Below are positions 1-5,865 of a stretch of DNA of 6,416 nucleotides, piece after piece. Origin of the DNA: an uncultured Selenomonadales bacterium (GTDB lineage: Bacteria > Bacillota > Negativicutes > Selenomonadales > Selenomonadaceae); the NCBI GenBank assembly GCA_947165405.1, contig CAMVAG010000119.1:1-6416 (forward strand). Direction: 5' to 3'. The notes under the pieces were generated by a model that was not told the origin of the DNA, searched no databases, and saw nothing but the letters and a program-made list of their open reading frames with translations. Position 1 is the first letter of the stretch, and each line of letters opens with the position of its first letter. The position numbers were made by a program, and so were the translations under genes.

Positions 1-1056
1 TAAGCTCGTGGCTTTGCCGGTTGAAAGTGAATAAGAATGTTCCACAGCCGCCAAGCGATTATTGCTGCTGTTATTTTCAAATGTAACGTCGATTTCATTA
101 ACGGTCGTGCCGTCGTCGGTGAAGCTCAAGCCGAAAGATTCTGTGACCAGATTAATGCATTGCTCAATCCAATCCGAATTCAAGCCTTTTAAAATGTGTT
201 TCTCTGCGGCAGTGAAAGTGCTGCCGTTCGCGCCTGCCGTCGGCCAATGAATCGTCAAGCCGTTAATCGTCGTGTCGCTCGTCGGGAGCCCCCAACTTGA
301 TACGGCAATTTTTTCGGGAACAATCGATTCGGCAGTTTTAATCGTGTCGCCGCCCGCGTCTTTGCCGGTGATTGCGCCCGTGTCCGCGTTGCCGAGAATA
401 ATATCGCAATAATCTTCCAAAAAATCCGTAGCAGACGAGGAGCTGTTTAAGTCGTTCATGAACTGACTGATAAGAGCGTCTTTGGTTTTGAACTTGCCGC
501 CCGAAGCGTAATTTATCGCCTCGTTGAGAGCCGCCTCGCCCGATAAGGTCGTTTTGTCCAAAGAATACATTAAAGCTTGGGCAACCTGCAGAGCCGTGCC
601 GGGAATATCGGCGTATTCCGTTCGCGGGTCGTAGGTGCCGTCGATTAATCGCTTGCCGTTGTATTCGGTGCCCAGTGCCACGTCGTTAATGCTTTTCATC
701 AGCTGCGTAATTTCTTTTTGAATTGTTTGGCGGTCTTCGTCGGTGTTCGAATCGTTTGCGGCGTTGATTGCTTTTGCCTTCATTTCGCGCAAGATGTCGA
801 CAATTCTTTCCACGCCGCCCGAAGCATTTTTAAGCATCGACGAACCGTTTTGAACGTTCTGCAAATCTTGATCGAGGGCGCGAATTTGTACACGCATCCT
901 CTCGGAAATGGCGTATTGCGAGGCGTCGTCTTGTGTGCTGACGATTTTCATGTCGGTCGAAACTCTTGCCAACCTCCGACTCAACTCCGAATTGTTTTGA
1001 TTGAGCTGATTGAGGATTTGCATCGCAGCCAAATTGTTTTTCACTGCCGGTGCCAT
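1..1056 (-). CDS. Flagellin-family protein, probable flagellinolysin-type (partial, 3' end outside window)
   Basis: The visible 352 residues stay open to the left edge, so the C-terminus is missing. Residues 1-140 are a flagellin D0/D1 segment: KNNLAAMQILNQLNQNNSEL near the start, then the DDASQYAISERMRVQIRALDQ block, an ILREMKAKAINAANDSNTDEDR helix region, and EYNGKRLIDG at 131-140. This part should polymerise into the filament after export by the flagellar type III system. Residues 141-352 are not ordinary variable-region sequence. They include LGNADTGAITGKDAGGDTIK (221-240), TAESIVPE (241-248), a Trp/Leu-rich helix around 285-310, ESFGLSF (306-312) and a beta-like IDVTF segment (322-326). 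From memory of the family, this resembles the start of the zinc-peptidase domain inserted in flagellinolysins, but HExxH is not in view. The ATG at 1056 is preceded by AAAGGATG at SD distance. Flagellin identity is very secure; the peptidase assignment is inference. Confidence 0.9.
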   Translation of the reverse strand, partial: MAPAVKNNLAAMQILNQLNQNNSELSRRLARVSTDMKIVSTQDDASQYAISERMRVQIRALDQDLQNVQNGSSMLKNASGGVERIVDILREMKAKAINAANDSNTDEDRQTIQKEITQLMKSINDVALGTEYNGKRLIDGTYDPRTEYADIPGTALQVAQALMYSLDKTTLSGEAALNEAINYASGGKFKTKDALISQFMNDLNSSSSATDFLEDYCDIILGNADTGAITGKDAGGDTIKTAESIVPEKIAVSSWGLPTSDTTINGLTIHWPTAGANGSTFTAAEKHILKGLNSDWIEQCINLVTESFGLSFTDDGTTVNEIDVTFENNSSNNRLAAVEHSYSLSTGKATSL

Positions 1057-1063
1057 AAGTCAT

Positions 1064-1091
1064 CATCCTTTGAAAGTTACAAAATCCTTTT
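1064..1091 (-). promoter_or_regulatory. Flagellin translation-initiation region with two GGA motifs (possible CsrA sites)
   Basis: Two A-rich GGA motifs precede the flagellin start: AAAAGGA (1085-1091) and CAAAGGATG (1064-1072). The second contains the Shine-Dalgarno sequence and resembles the CsrA consensus core ACARGGAUG. Bacillus subtilis hag mRNA likewise has two CsrA sites, one overlapping the SD. Only the motifs are seen; CsrA binding is inference. No csrA or fliW gene lies in this window. Confidence 0.3.
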
Positions 1092-1135
1092 AACGTATCG
1101 AAAAAATTTTTTACGTGTGCAAAAAAAAATTTGCC

Positions 1136-1188
1136 CGAAAAAAGCGAAGCCCCTTACGAATTAATTCGCAAGGGGTATCCTTTCGCTT
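1136..1188 (-). terminator. Rho-independent terminator downstream of ruvB
   Basis: On the minus strand CCCCTTGCGAA (1165-1175 region) pairs with TTCGTAAGGGG (1150-1160 region) around a TTAA loop, giving an 11-bp stem with one G-U pair. An outer AAGCGAA/TTCGCTT pair (1182-1188 with 1142-1148) encloses it. A run of six T follows directly, ending near 1138. This closes the fmt-ruvB operon about 110 nt after the ruvB stop and separates it from the flagellin gene. Confidence 0.8.
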
Positions 1189-1296
1189 GTTCCGCACCCC
1201 ACAGGCGTAACGATTTGTTCTGTCTTTCGTTTACGACCATTGGAGCACTTCTTCGAGGAATTTCATTTTACTGCTTGTCGAAAAATTTTTCAAGCG

Positions 1297-2337
1297 TCAA
1301 TCGTTTTCAAAGTCAAAAAGAGTCGGCAGAGGATTATCGTTGAGTTTCGGATAGGCAACGCCCATGTGATTGTAGCCCGCTTCCGTGACGACACGACCTC
1401 GCGGCGTGCGCATGATAAAACCCAGCTGCAAAAGATACGGCTCGTAAATATCCTCGATAGTCTCGCGTGTCTCGCTTATCGCCGCTGCCAATGTATCCAA
1501 ACCGACGGGGCGTCCGTTGAATTTTTTTATCATGGCTTCGAGAAGGCGGCGGTCGGTGTGGTCAAGTCCTGCGCGGTCGACTTCCAAAGCCAACAATGCA
1601 CGGTTGGCAATGTCATCGGTTATGACTTTGGAACCTTCGACTTGTGCGAAATCGCGGACACGTTTCAAAAGTCTGTTGGCAATGCGCGGCGTGCCTCGTG
1701 AACGTCCGGCAATTTCTTCCGCGCCGACAGGTTCAATCGGGATTTTCAAAATCTGCGCGGCTCGCGTGATAATTTCAACCAGTGCCTCCGTCGAATAATA
1801 TTCAAGCCGACTTATCACGCCGAAACGGTCTCTCAACGGCGGCGATAATGCTCCGGCTTTGGTCGTCGCACCAATCAGCGTGAACGGCGAAATGTCCAAG
1901 CGTATGCTCCGCGCTTTTGGTCCTTTGCCGATTATTATATCAAGCGCGAAGTCTTCCATTGCCGAATACAAAATTTCCTCAATCTGTCGGCTCAATCGAT
2001 GTATCTCGTCGATAAACAAAACGTCGCGCTCATTCAAGTTCGTGAGGATTGATGCCAAGTCGCCCGCTCGTTCGATTGCCGGCCCCGACGTTTGACGGAA
2101 ATTCACGCCCAGTTCATTTGCGATTATCGCTGCCAAAGTCGTCTTGCCCAAGCCCGGCGGCCCGTAAAGTAAAACGTGGTCGAGTGCCTCACGCCGATTG
2201 AGTGCCGCCTTCACGAAGACCGATAAATTTTTTTTAACCTTGTCTTGCCCGATATATTCATACAATCTGCGCGGGCGCAAACTGTATTGCCAATCGTCAG
2301 CAAACTGTTCGTCTGTAGAAATTATTCGCTCGTCCAA
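1297..2337 (-). CDS. ruvB: Holliday junction branch migration DNA helicase RuvB
   Basis: This is the ATPase motor that, with RuvA, drives branch migration of Holliday junctions in recombinational repair. At 346 residues it has normal family length. Visible motifs are Walker A GPPGLGKTT (59-67), Walker B with DEIH (110-113), sensor 1 IGATT (155-159), the arginine-finger segment LRDRFG (168-173), the sensor-2 region GTPRIANRLLKRVRDFA, and the C-terminal winged helix with RTPRGRVVT. The start is TTG: an in-frame stop lies three codons upstream, there is no in-frame ATG before residue 127, and the resulting MDERIIST matches the MDER N-terminus known from Bacillus RuvB. The only SD candidate is a weak GGTGA. 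The first 16 nt overlap the end of fmt, suggesting translational coupling. ruvA and ruvC, the usual neighbours, are not in the window. Confidence 0.98.
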   Translation of the reverse strand: MDERIISTDEQFADDWQYSLRPRRLYEYIGQDKVKKNLSVFVKAALNRREALDHVLLYGPPGLGKTTLAAIIANELGVNFRQTSGPAIERAGDLASILTNLNERDVLFIDEIHRLSRQIEEILYSAMEDFALDIIIGKGPKARSIRLDISPFTLIGATTKAGALSPPLRDRFGVISRLEYYSTEALVEIITRAAQILKIPIEPVGAEEIAGRSRGTPRIANRLLKRVRDFAQVEGSKVITDDIANRALLALEVDRAGLDHTDRRLLEAMIKKFNGRPVGLDTLAAAISETRETIEDIYEPYLLQLGFIMRTPRGRVVTEAGYNHMGVAYPKLNDNPLPTLFDFEND

Positions 2338-3233
2338 AAATCGTCACCGACCTTGTTGCCGCGAAGAAATTCGGCCGCGTTGAGTTTCTTGGAATTGGGA
2401 GCTTGAATTTCCAAAATCTCAAGCGCGCCGTCGCCCGTCCCGACAAAAAATTTTTCACCGACGATTTTTATTTCGGCAGGCGAAAGATTTTCTTCGGCAA
2501 GTCTCGTCCGCCAAATTTTGAACTTGCCCGCACGAGCCGAGCCGTAAAGTCCGCGCACAAGATTGTGAATTTCCCGCGCAGATTTTTTCCAGTCGATTAA
2601 GCCCGTCTCTTTTTTGAGCAGCGGCGCATACGTCGACAGCGAATCATCTTGCTTTATCGGTTGCAGCTTGCCGACTTGCAATCGGTAAAGCGTTTCGAGC
2701 AACAAGTCCGCGCCGACCGTCATCAATCGTTCGCGCAATTCGGGCAAAATCATTTCGTCGGAAATTTTAACTTCGCTCTTCAAAAGCATGTCGCCCGTGT
2801 CGAGTCCCGCGTTCATTTGCATTGTCGTGACGCCCGTGACTTTTTCGCCGCAGATAATCGCCCACTCAATCGGAGCCGCCCCGCGATATTTCGGAAGGAG
2901 CGATGCGTGAACGTTTATGCAACCGAAGCGCGGGATGTCCAAAATTTTTTGCGATAAGATTTGTCCGAAGGCAACGACGACAATTAAATCGGGTTTGAGC
3001 GCGGCGAGTTCTTCGACGACTTCGGGAGCTTTGACTTTGAGCGGCTGAATCACGCGCAAATTATTTTCTTCGGCAAAAATTTTGACGGGCGGCGGCTGAA
3101 GTTTGTGACCGCGTCCTTTGGGTCTGTCGGGTTGAGTGACAACGCAAATTATTTCGGTTTTGTCAGCGAGCGCGGCAAGACTCGGTACGGCAAAATCGGG
3201 CGTGCCCATGAAAATTATTTTTAACTTGTCCAT
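2322..3233 (-). CDS. fmt: Methionyl-tRNA formyltransferase
   Basis: Fmt transfers a formyl group from 10-formyltetrahydrofolate to Met on initiator tRNA, in the cytoplasm. The 303-residue protein starts KIIFMGTPDFAVPSL. It carries the formyltransferase signature with N107, H109 and D145 (CINVHASLLPKYRGAAPIEW and GLDTGDML), which match the catalytic Asn-His-Asp of the family. The C-terminal tRNA-binding domain begins around 205 and ends with the usual AAEFLRGNKVGD. The start is ATG at 3233: AGAGGTG sits 9-10 nt upstream, and the A of the ATG is also the last base of the preceding gene's TAA (TAATG), a classic coupling junction. A GTG at 3245 is in frame but lies inside the SD. Its usual partner def is absent here; ruvB overlaps the 3' end. 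Confidence 0.98.
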   Translation of the reverse strand: MDKLKIIFMGTPDFAVPSLAALADKTEIICVVTQPDRPKGRGHKLQPPPVKIFAEENNLRVIQPLKVKAPEVVEELAALKPDLIVVVAFGQILSQKILDIPRFGCINVHASLLPKYRGAAPIEWAIICGEKVTGVTTMQMNAGLDTGDMLLKSEVKISDEMILPELRERLMTVGADLLLETLYRLQVGKLQPIKQDDSLSTYAPLLKKETGLIDWKKSAREIHNLVRGLYGSARAGKFKIWRTRLAEENLSPAEIKIVGEKFFVGTGDGALEILEIQAPNSKKLNAAEFLRGNKVGDDFWTSE

Positions 3234-3454
3234 TAAGGTTTGCACCTCTTGCAGGGAATGTAGCCGGCATTAATCGCCTCTTCGCGGGTGTTCATGTACA
3301 CTTTGTTCGAGGGATTCATCTTGTTGACCATTGAACAATCGGCGTAGTGAAATTTTCTTGTGTTGGCATTGCCGACGTAATTCGAGGCGAGCACCGTTGC
3401 AAAGGCAGTTGTCACAAAAATAATCGTTACGACCGCCGCGAAAAATTTTTTCAT
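3233..3454 (-). CDS. Small exported protein with an Ada-type zinc-binding domain
   Basis: The 73-residue protein begins with a signal peptide: KK, a hydrophobic stretch at 4-22, and a probable cleavage site after VLA (about residue 23). The mature 50 residues are a single Ada-like metal-binding module: YVGNANTRKFH, then C40, then REEAINAGYIPCKRCKP. Likely ligands are H36, C40, C68 and C71. The spacing (x3, x27, x2) nearly copies the four-cysteine site of Ada, but histidine replaces the first cysteine, the methyl acceptor in Ada, so methyl transfer is not expected. Similar modules occur at the ends of secreted nucleases and metallo-hydrolases (family knowledge). Its role is unknown; extracellular zinc or nucleic-acid binding is possible. 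The ATG has AGGAGG 8 nt upstream, overlapping the stop of the preceding gene; it ends on the fmt start. Confidence 0.88.
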   Translation of the reverse strand: MKKFFAAVVTIIFVTTAFATVLASNYVGNANTRKFHYADCSMVNKMNPSNKVYMNTREEAINAGYIPCKRCKP

Positions 3455-3466
3455 GATAAAGCCTCC

Positions 3467-4861
3467 TCAATAGTGGCGAATGACTTCAAACCTCCACAAC
3501 ACAACTTTTTCTTCGGGGCGAATTCCGGCTTTGCGTTTGGCGATTGCAATTTGCTCCGCGACGGTGTCGACGCCTTCAAGGTCGGGCAACAACAAACCTC
3601 TGCGCCCGCCGTTTTCGACAATCACGCCGTAACGTTTGACATCCAAATCCTTAACGTCAAAAATTCTTTCGGGCTCGCCCAAAACGTCGACGCTGTACTC
3701 AATGTCGTCAAGCTCATCAATCGTCACGGGGTCGAAGCGCGGGTCTCTTGAGCAGGCGGAAATTGCGTTCTGCAAAATTTCTTCGGCAAGAGTTTTCTGC
3801 GTCGCCATAATCGTGCCGATACACCCGCGAAGATTTCCGTTCTTGTGCAAGCTGACAAAAGCTCCCGCACGCCGCGAAGTCAATTCGGCAGGAAGATTTT
3901 CGGGAAGTTTTGCGGGCTCGTGCGTCTTGACGAAAGTCTCCAAACTGTAGCGCGCCAACTTAACAAAATCATCTTCTTTAGCCTTGCGTTTCTCCGCCTC
4001 GTATTTTTTGAAGTTGGCAAGTTGATGCGCGAAATTTCTTGAGGAATCCTCGTCGCCGACGTTGAAGTAGACAATGCCGTAGCCGACGCCGAAAGTTCCC
4101 TCGTAAGATAATTTTTCGGCGCGGACAGATTTTTTATCGAGTGCGCCCGCCATAATCCAGAAGGAACGCAAGCCGCATTCCGCCGCCCGTGAGCAAATTT
4201 TATCGTTCATGGTCAAGAGCTTCAAAAAATCTGCGCCGCCCAAATTTTCCATGACTTGCGAATCAAATTGAGGACCTTCCTCGACGAAGCCGTAAGGACC
4301 ATCCGATTTCAGCTTGTGAGACAAATCGCCGCTTGCCAAGAAAAAAATTCGCCGTCCGAGTTCGTCAGCCACGTGAGAAATTATTTGCCCGAATTTGTAA
4401 TGAATTGCCGCCGACAAACCCGATAAACCGATTCGCAAAAATTTTACGTGATTGAGGTCGAGACCCGCCTCTTTTAAAAAATACAACGGAATCATTGTGC
4501 CGTGATCCAGTGAAGGATTTCTTTCGCCGAGTATTCCCGCCGGAACACCGTTTGACATTGCGTCCGCAGAAAGTTTCCTTGCAAAGTTCGTGTCGTAATC
4601 TATCGCCAATTCGACTTGCGGCGCGCGGAATTGTGACATGTTGCCGGCGGCCGCCTCGCCCGGCGAAATGTGGAAATAATCCGCGTACATGATTGAGTGC
4701 GGGCTCGTGATTATTATCGTGTCCGGGTCAAGTTCGACGATGCGCCGAGCAACTTCTTTGTAAGCTGTTGTCGTTGCCGAAATTTTTTGTTCCTCGCCGC
4801 GACCGACCTCAGGTAAGATTATCGGCGGGTGCGGTACTGCTGCTGCGCCCAAAATGCTCAT
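3467..4861 (-). CDS. MEMO/LigB-AMMECR1 fusion protein (AmmeMemoRadiSam system type)
   Basis: The 464-residue protein has two domains. Residues 1 to about 268 are a MEMO/class III extradiol dioxygenase (LigB-like) fold with conserved metal-site candidates H11 (VPHPP), H55 (TSPHS), H120 (LDHGT) and the SGDLSH motif (177-182). After a charged linker (about 270-296), residues 297-464 form an AMMECR1 domain with its signature LRGCIG at 344-349 and CSRDPRFDPV further on. In many bacteria these domains are separate proteins A and B of the AmmeMemoRadiSam system, whose chemistry is not established to my knowledge; clostridia and relatives often fuse them. The usual radical-SAM partner is not in the window. 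The ATG at 4861 is preceded by AGGAGG with 7-nt spacing. It is first in the operon, 12 nt before the next gene. Annotation as a ring-cleaving dioxygenase would be over-reading. Confidence 0.93.
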   Translation of the reverse strand: MSILGAAAVPHPPIILPEVGRGEEQKISATTTAYKEVARRIVELDPDTIIITSPHSIMYADYFHISPGEAAAGNMSQFRAPQVELAIDYDTNFARKLSADAMSNGVPAGILGERNPSLDHGTMIPLYFLKEAGLDLNHVKFLRIGLSGLSAAIHYKFGQIISHVADELGRRIFFLASGDLSHKLKSDGPYGFVEEGPQFDSQVMENLGGADFLKLLTMNDKICSRAAECGLRSFWIMAGALDKKSVRAEKLSYEGTFGVGYGIVYFNVGDEDSSRNFAHQLANFKKYEAEKRKAKEDDFVKLARYSLETFVKTHEPAKLPENLPAELTSRRAGAFVSLHKNGNLRGCIGTIMATQKTLAEEILQNAISACSRDPRFDPVTIDELDDIEYSVDVLGEPERIFDVKDLDVKRYGVIVENGGRRGLLLPDLEGVDTVAEQIAIAKRKAGIRPEEKVVLWRFEVIRHY

Positions 4862-4891
4862 GATTAATCCTCCTCAAAATTTTCTGCAGCT

Positions 4892-4900
4892 ATTATAACA
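4892..4900 (-). promoter_or_regulatory. Extended -10 sigma-A promoter of the MEMO-AMMECR1/fmt/ruvB operon
   Basis: On the minus strand the sequence reads TGTTATAAT, a perfect extended -10 (TGnTATAAT). No good -35 hexamer stands 16-18 nt upstream, where the terminator arm lies, as is acceptable for extended -10 promoters. Transcription would begin near 4885, giving a leader of about 24 nt that carries AGGAGG before the ATG at 4861. Confidence 0.7.
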
Positions 4901-4901
4901 C

Positions 4902-4942
4902 AAAAAAATAACCCGCCGCGATTTTGTGACGGATTATTTTTT
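4902..4942 (-). terminator. Rho-independent terminator after the PHP gene
   Basis: Fourteen nt past the PHP stop codon, AAAAAATAATCCGTC (4928-4942) pairs with GGCGGGTTATTTTTT (4903-4917) on the minus strand. The 15-bp stem has two G-U pairs and a 10-nt loop, and the T-run forms the distal arm and tail. In the plus direction the two G-U positions become C-A mismatches, so it works best for leftward transcription. Confidence 0.85.
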
Positions 4943-4956
4943 GCTCAATAATTAAT

Positions 4957-5781
4957 TTACTTCGGAGGCTCGACGAAAAATTTTTCGGCAAGCTTGTCGC
5001 TGATCGTAAAGTCTCCGAGTTCGTTGACGAATCTGGACGACGCTCCGTGAAAGTCACTGCCGCCCGTTATCAACAGATCGTATTTCTTCGCAAGGAAAAA
5101 ATAATGTTGGGTGTCGTCGGGTTTGTGACAGGGATAATAAACTTCAAGCCCGTCCAATTTTTTACAAAGCTCCTCGACAAGTTCGTCGTCGCCCACGAGC
5201 TTCGGGTGCGCCAAAGTGGCTAAGCCGCCCGCTTGATGAATCACGTCGATAACCTCGTCGACTTCGGGCAGGTAGCGCGGCACATAGGCGGGGGTTCCCT
5301 TGCCGAGCATTTTTTCAAACGCCTCGCGAACATTTTTGAAGGCACCGATTTTAACCAGCGTTCGGGCAATGTGAGAGCGTCCGATTGAACGGCTTGTACC
5401 TGCGGTTTTCAAAACGTCTGCTTCGCGAATGTTATACTTTTTGTTTTGAAGAATTTTGATAATCTCGCTGAATCTTTCCCAGCGCGCCTCAATAATCTTA
5501 TCAATCATTTCCAAGAGGGCTTCGTTGTAGATGTCGATGTTGTAGCCGACAATGTGAATATCCCTTTCGGGGTGATTGGCACTGAGCTCGACGCCGGGAA
5601 TAATATTTACGCCCCTTCCCGGATAGAGCCCGTTCTCGTAAAGTTGGCGAACACCGTCAACCGTGTCATGATCGGTTATACCCAGATAGTGGAGACCGAT
5701 TTTCTTCGCTGCCGCAACGAGTTCTTCGGGGGAATAAGAGCCGTCCGAAAAATTCGTATGGGTGTGCAAGTCGCCGGCCAT
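4957..5781 (-). CDS. PHP-domain phosphoesterase (YciV/TrpH-like, probable nucleoside bisphosphate phosphatase or 5'-3' RNase)
   Basis: The 274-residue protein is a compact PHP metallo-phosphoesterase. Metal-ligand candidates are all present: DLHTHTNFSDG (H6, H8, D13), ITDHD (H38), PGVELS (E65), H76 in IHIVGYN, H137, LAHPK (H192) and GSDFHG (D243, H245). This fits the trinuclear site of the family. An insertion of mostly helical sequence spans about 85-180. Characterised relatives remove the 3'-phosphate from 3',5'-nucleoside bisphosphates and trim RNA 5' ends, so a role in nucleotide or RNA turnover is the best guess; substrate cannot be read from sequence. The length agrees with stand-alone YciV and excludes PolX or DnaE. 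The ATG has GGAGGT 7 nt upstream. It follows spoVS after 84 nt with no terminator seen, so probably shares its sigma-H transcript. Confidence 0.92.
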   Translation of the reverse strand: MAGDLHTHTNFSDGSYSPEELVAAAKKIGLHYLGITDHDTVDGVRQLYENGLYPGRGVNIIPGVELSANHPERDIHIVGYNIDIYNEALLEMIDKIIEARWERFSEIIKILQNKKYNIREADVLKTAGTSRSIGRSHIARTLVKIGAFKNVREAFEKMLGKGTPAYVPRYLPEVDEVIDVIHQAGGLATLAHPKLVGDDELVEELCKKLDGLEVYYPCHKPDDTQHYFFLAKKYDLLITGGSDFHGASSRFVNELGDFTISDKLAEKFFVEPPK

Positions 5782-5865
5782 TTAACTTACCTCCGTGACT
5801 TCAACAATGTCCGCCTCTACGGCTTCAAAAATTTTTTGTAAGAGTGCCTTGGCGGGGTGAGGAAA
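5782..5865 (-). other. spoVS-PHP spacer containing an open frame in phase with spoVS
   Basis: The 84-nt spacer has no terminator hairpin or convincing promoter. Directly after the spoVS stop, the same frame stays open for 27 codons to a TAA that abuts the ATG of the PHP gene. The translation includes AKALLQKIFEAVEADIVEVT, a plausible amphipathic helix, but the frame has no ATG, GTG or TTG and no SD of its own. It may be a decayed gene end, or chance. Confidence 0.35.

Larger units (their letters stand above)
1057..1296. other. Intergenic region between ruvB and the flagellin gene
   Basis: This 240-nt gap holds the operon terminator (about 1136-1188), an A6T6 tract at 1101-1112 and the flagellin ribosome-binding region. 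A small imperfect inverted repeat with an A5T5 centre (1273-1295) sits just after the ruvB stop codon but lacks a T-run. The flagellin gene needs a promoter left of the terminator. A CGATA element reminiscent of the flagellar sigma-28 -10 box is present on the minus strand (about 1096-1100), but I find no correctly spaced TAAA -35 box and no good sigma-A pair. Confidence 0.6.

Noticed and set aside
830..1066. 78-codon minus-strand frame starting MMTYGTG
   Set aside because: It is a shifted frame of the flagellin gene with basic, low-quality sequence. The frame starting at 1056 gives a textbook flagellin N-terminus and stays open.
1090..1130. Sigma-28 promoter for the flagellin gene
   Set aside because: CGATA is present, but TAAA stands only about 9-10 nt before it where about 15 nt plus the box is needed.
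718..1164. 148-codon plus-strand open frame opposite the flagellin start
   Set aside because: It is antisense to a clear flagellin coding region, has no recognisable domain and runs across the flagellin RBS. The same applies to the other plus-strand open frames opposite ruvB, fmt, MEMO-AMMECR1 and PHP.
1273..1295. Inverted repeat right after the ruvB stop as a terminator
   Set aside because: The stem is bulged and mostly A-T, and no T-run follows. The hairpin at 1136-1188 is the convincing terminator.
3234..3245. GTG at 3245 as the start of fmt
   Set aside because: It lies within the AGAGGTG Shine-Dalgarno of the ATG at 3233 and would add four non-family residues.
3270..3470. 66-codon minus-strand frame overlapping the small exported protein
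   Set aside because: It is a frame shadow. The frame at 3233-3454 has AGGAGG, a signal peptide and an Ada-like metal site.
3467..4861. Annotation as an aromatic extradiol ring-cleavage dioxygenase
   Set aside because: The LigB-like fold is shared with MEMO, and the fused AMMECR1 domain places it in the AmmeMemoRadiSam group. No aromatic degradation genes are nearby.
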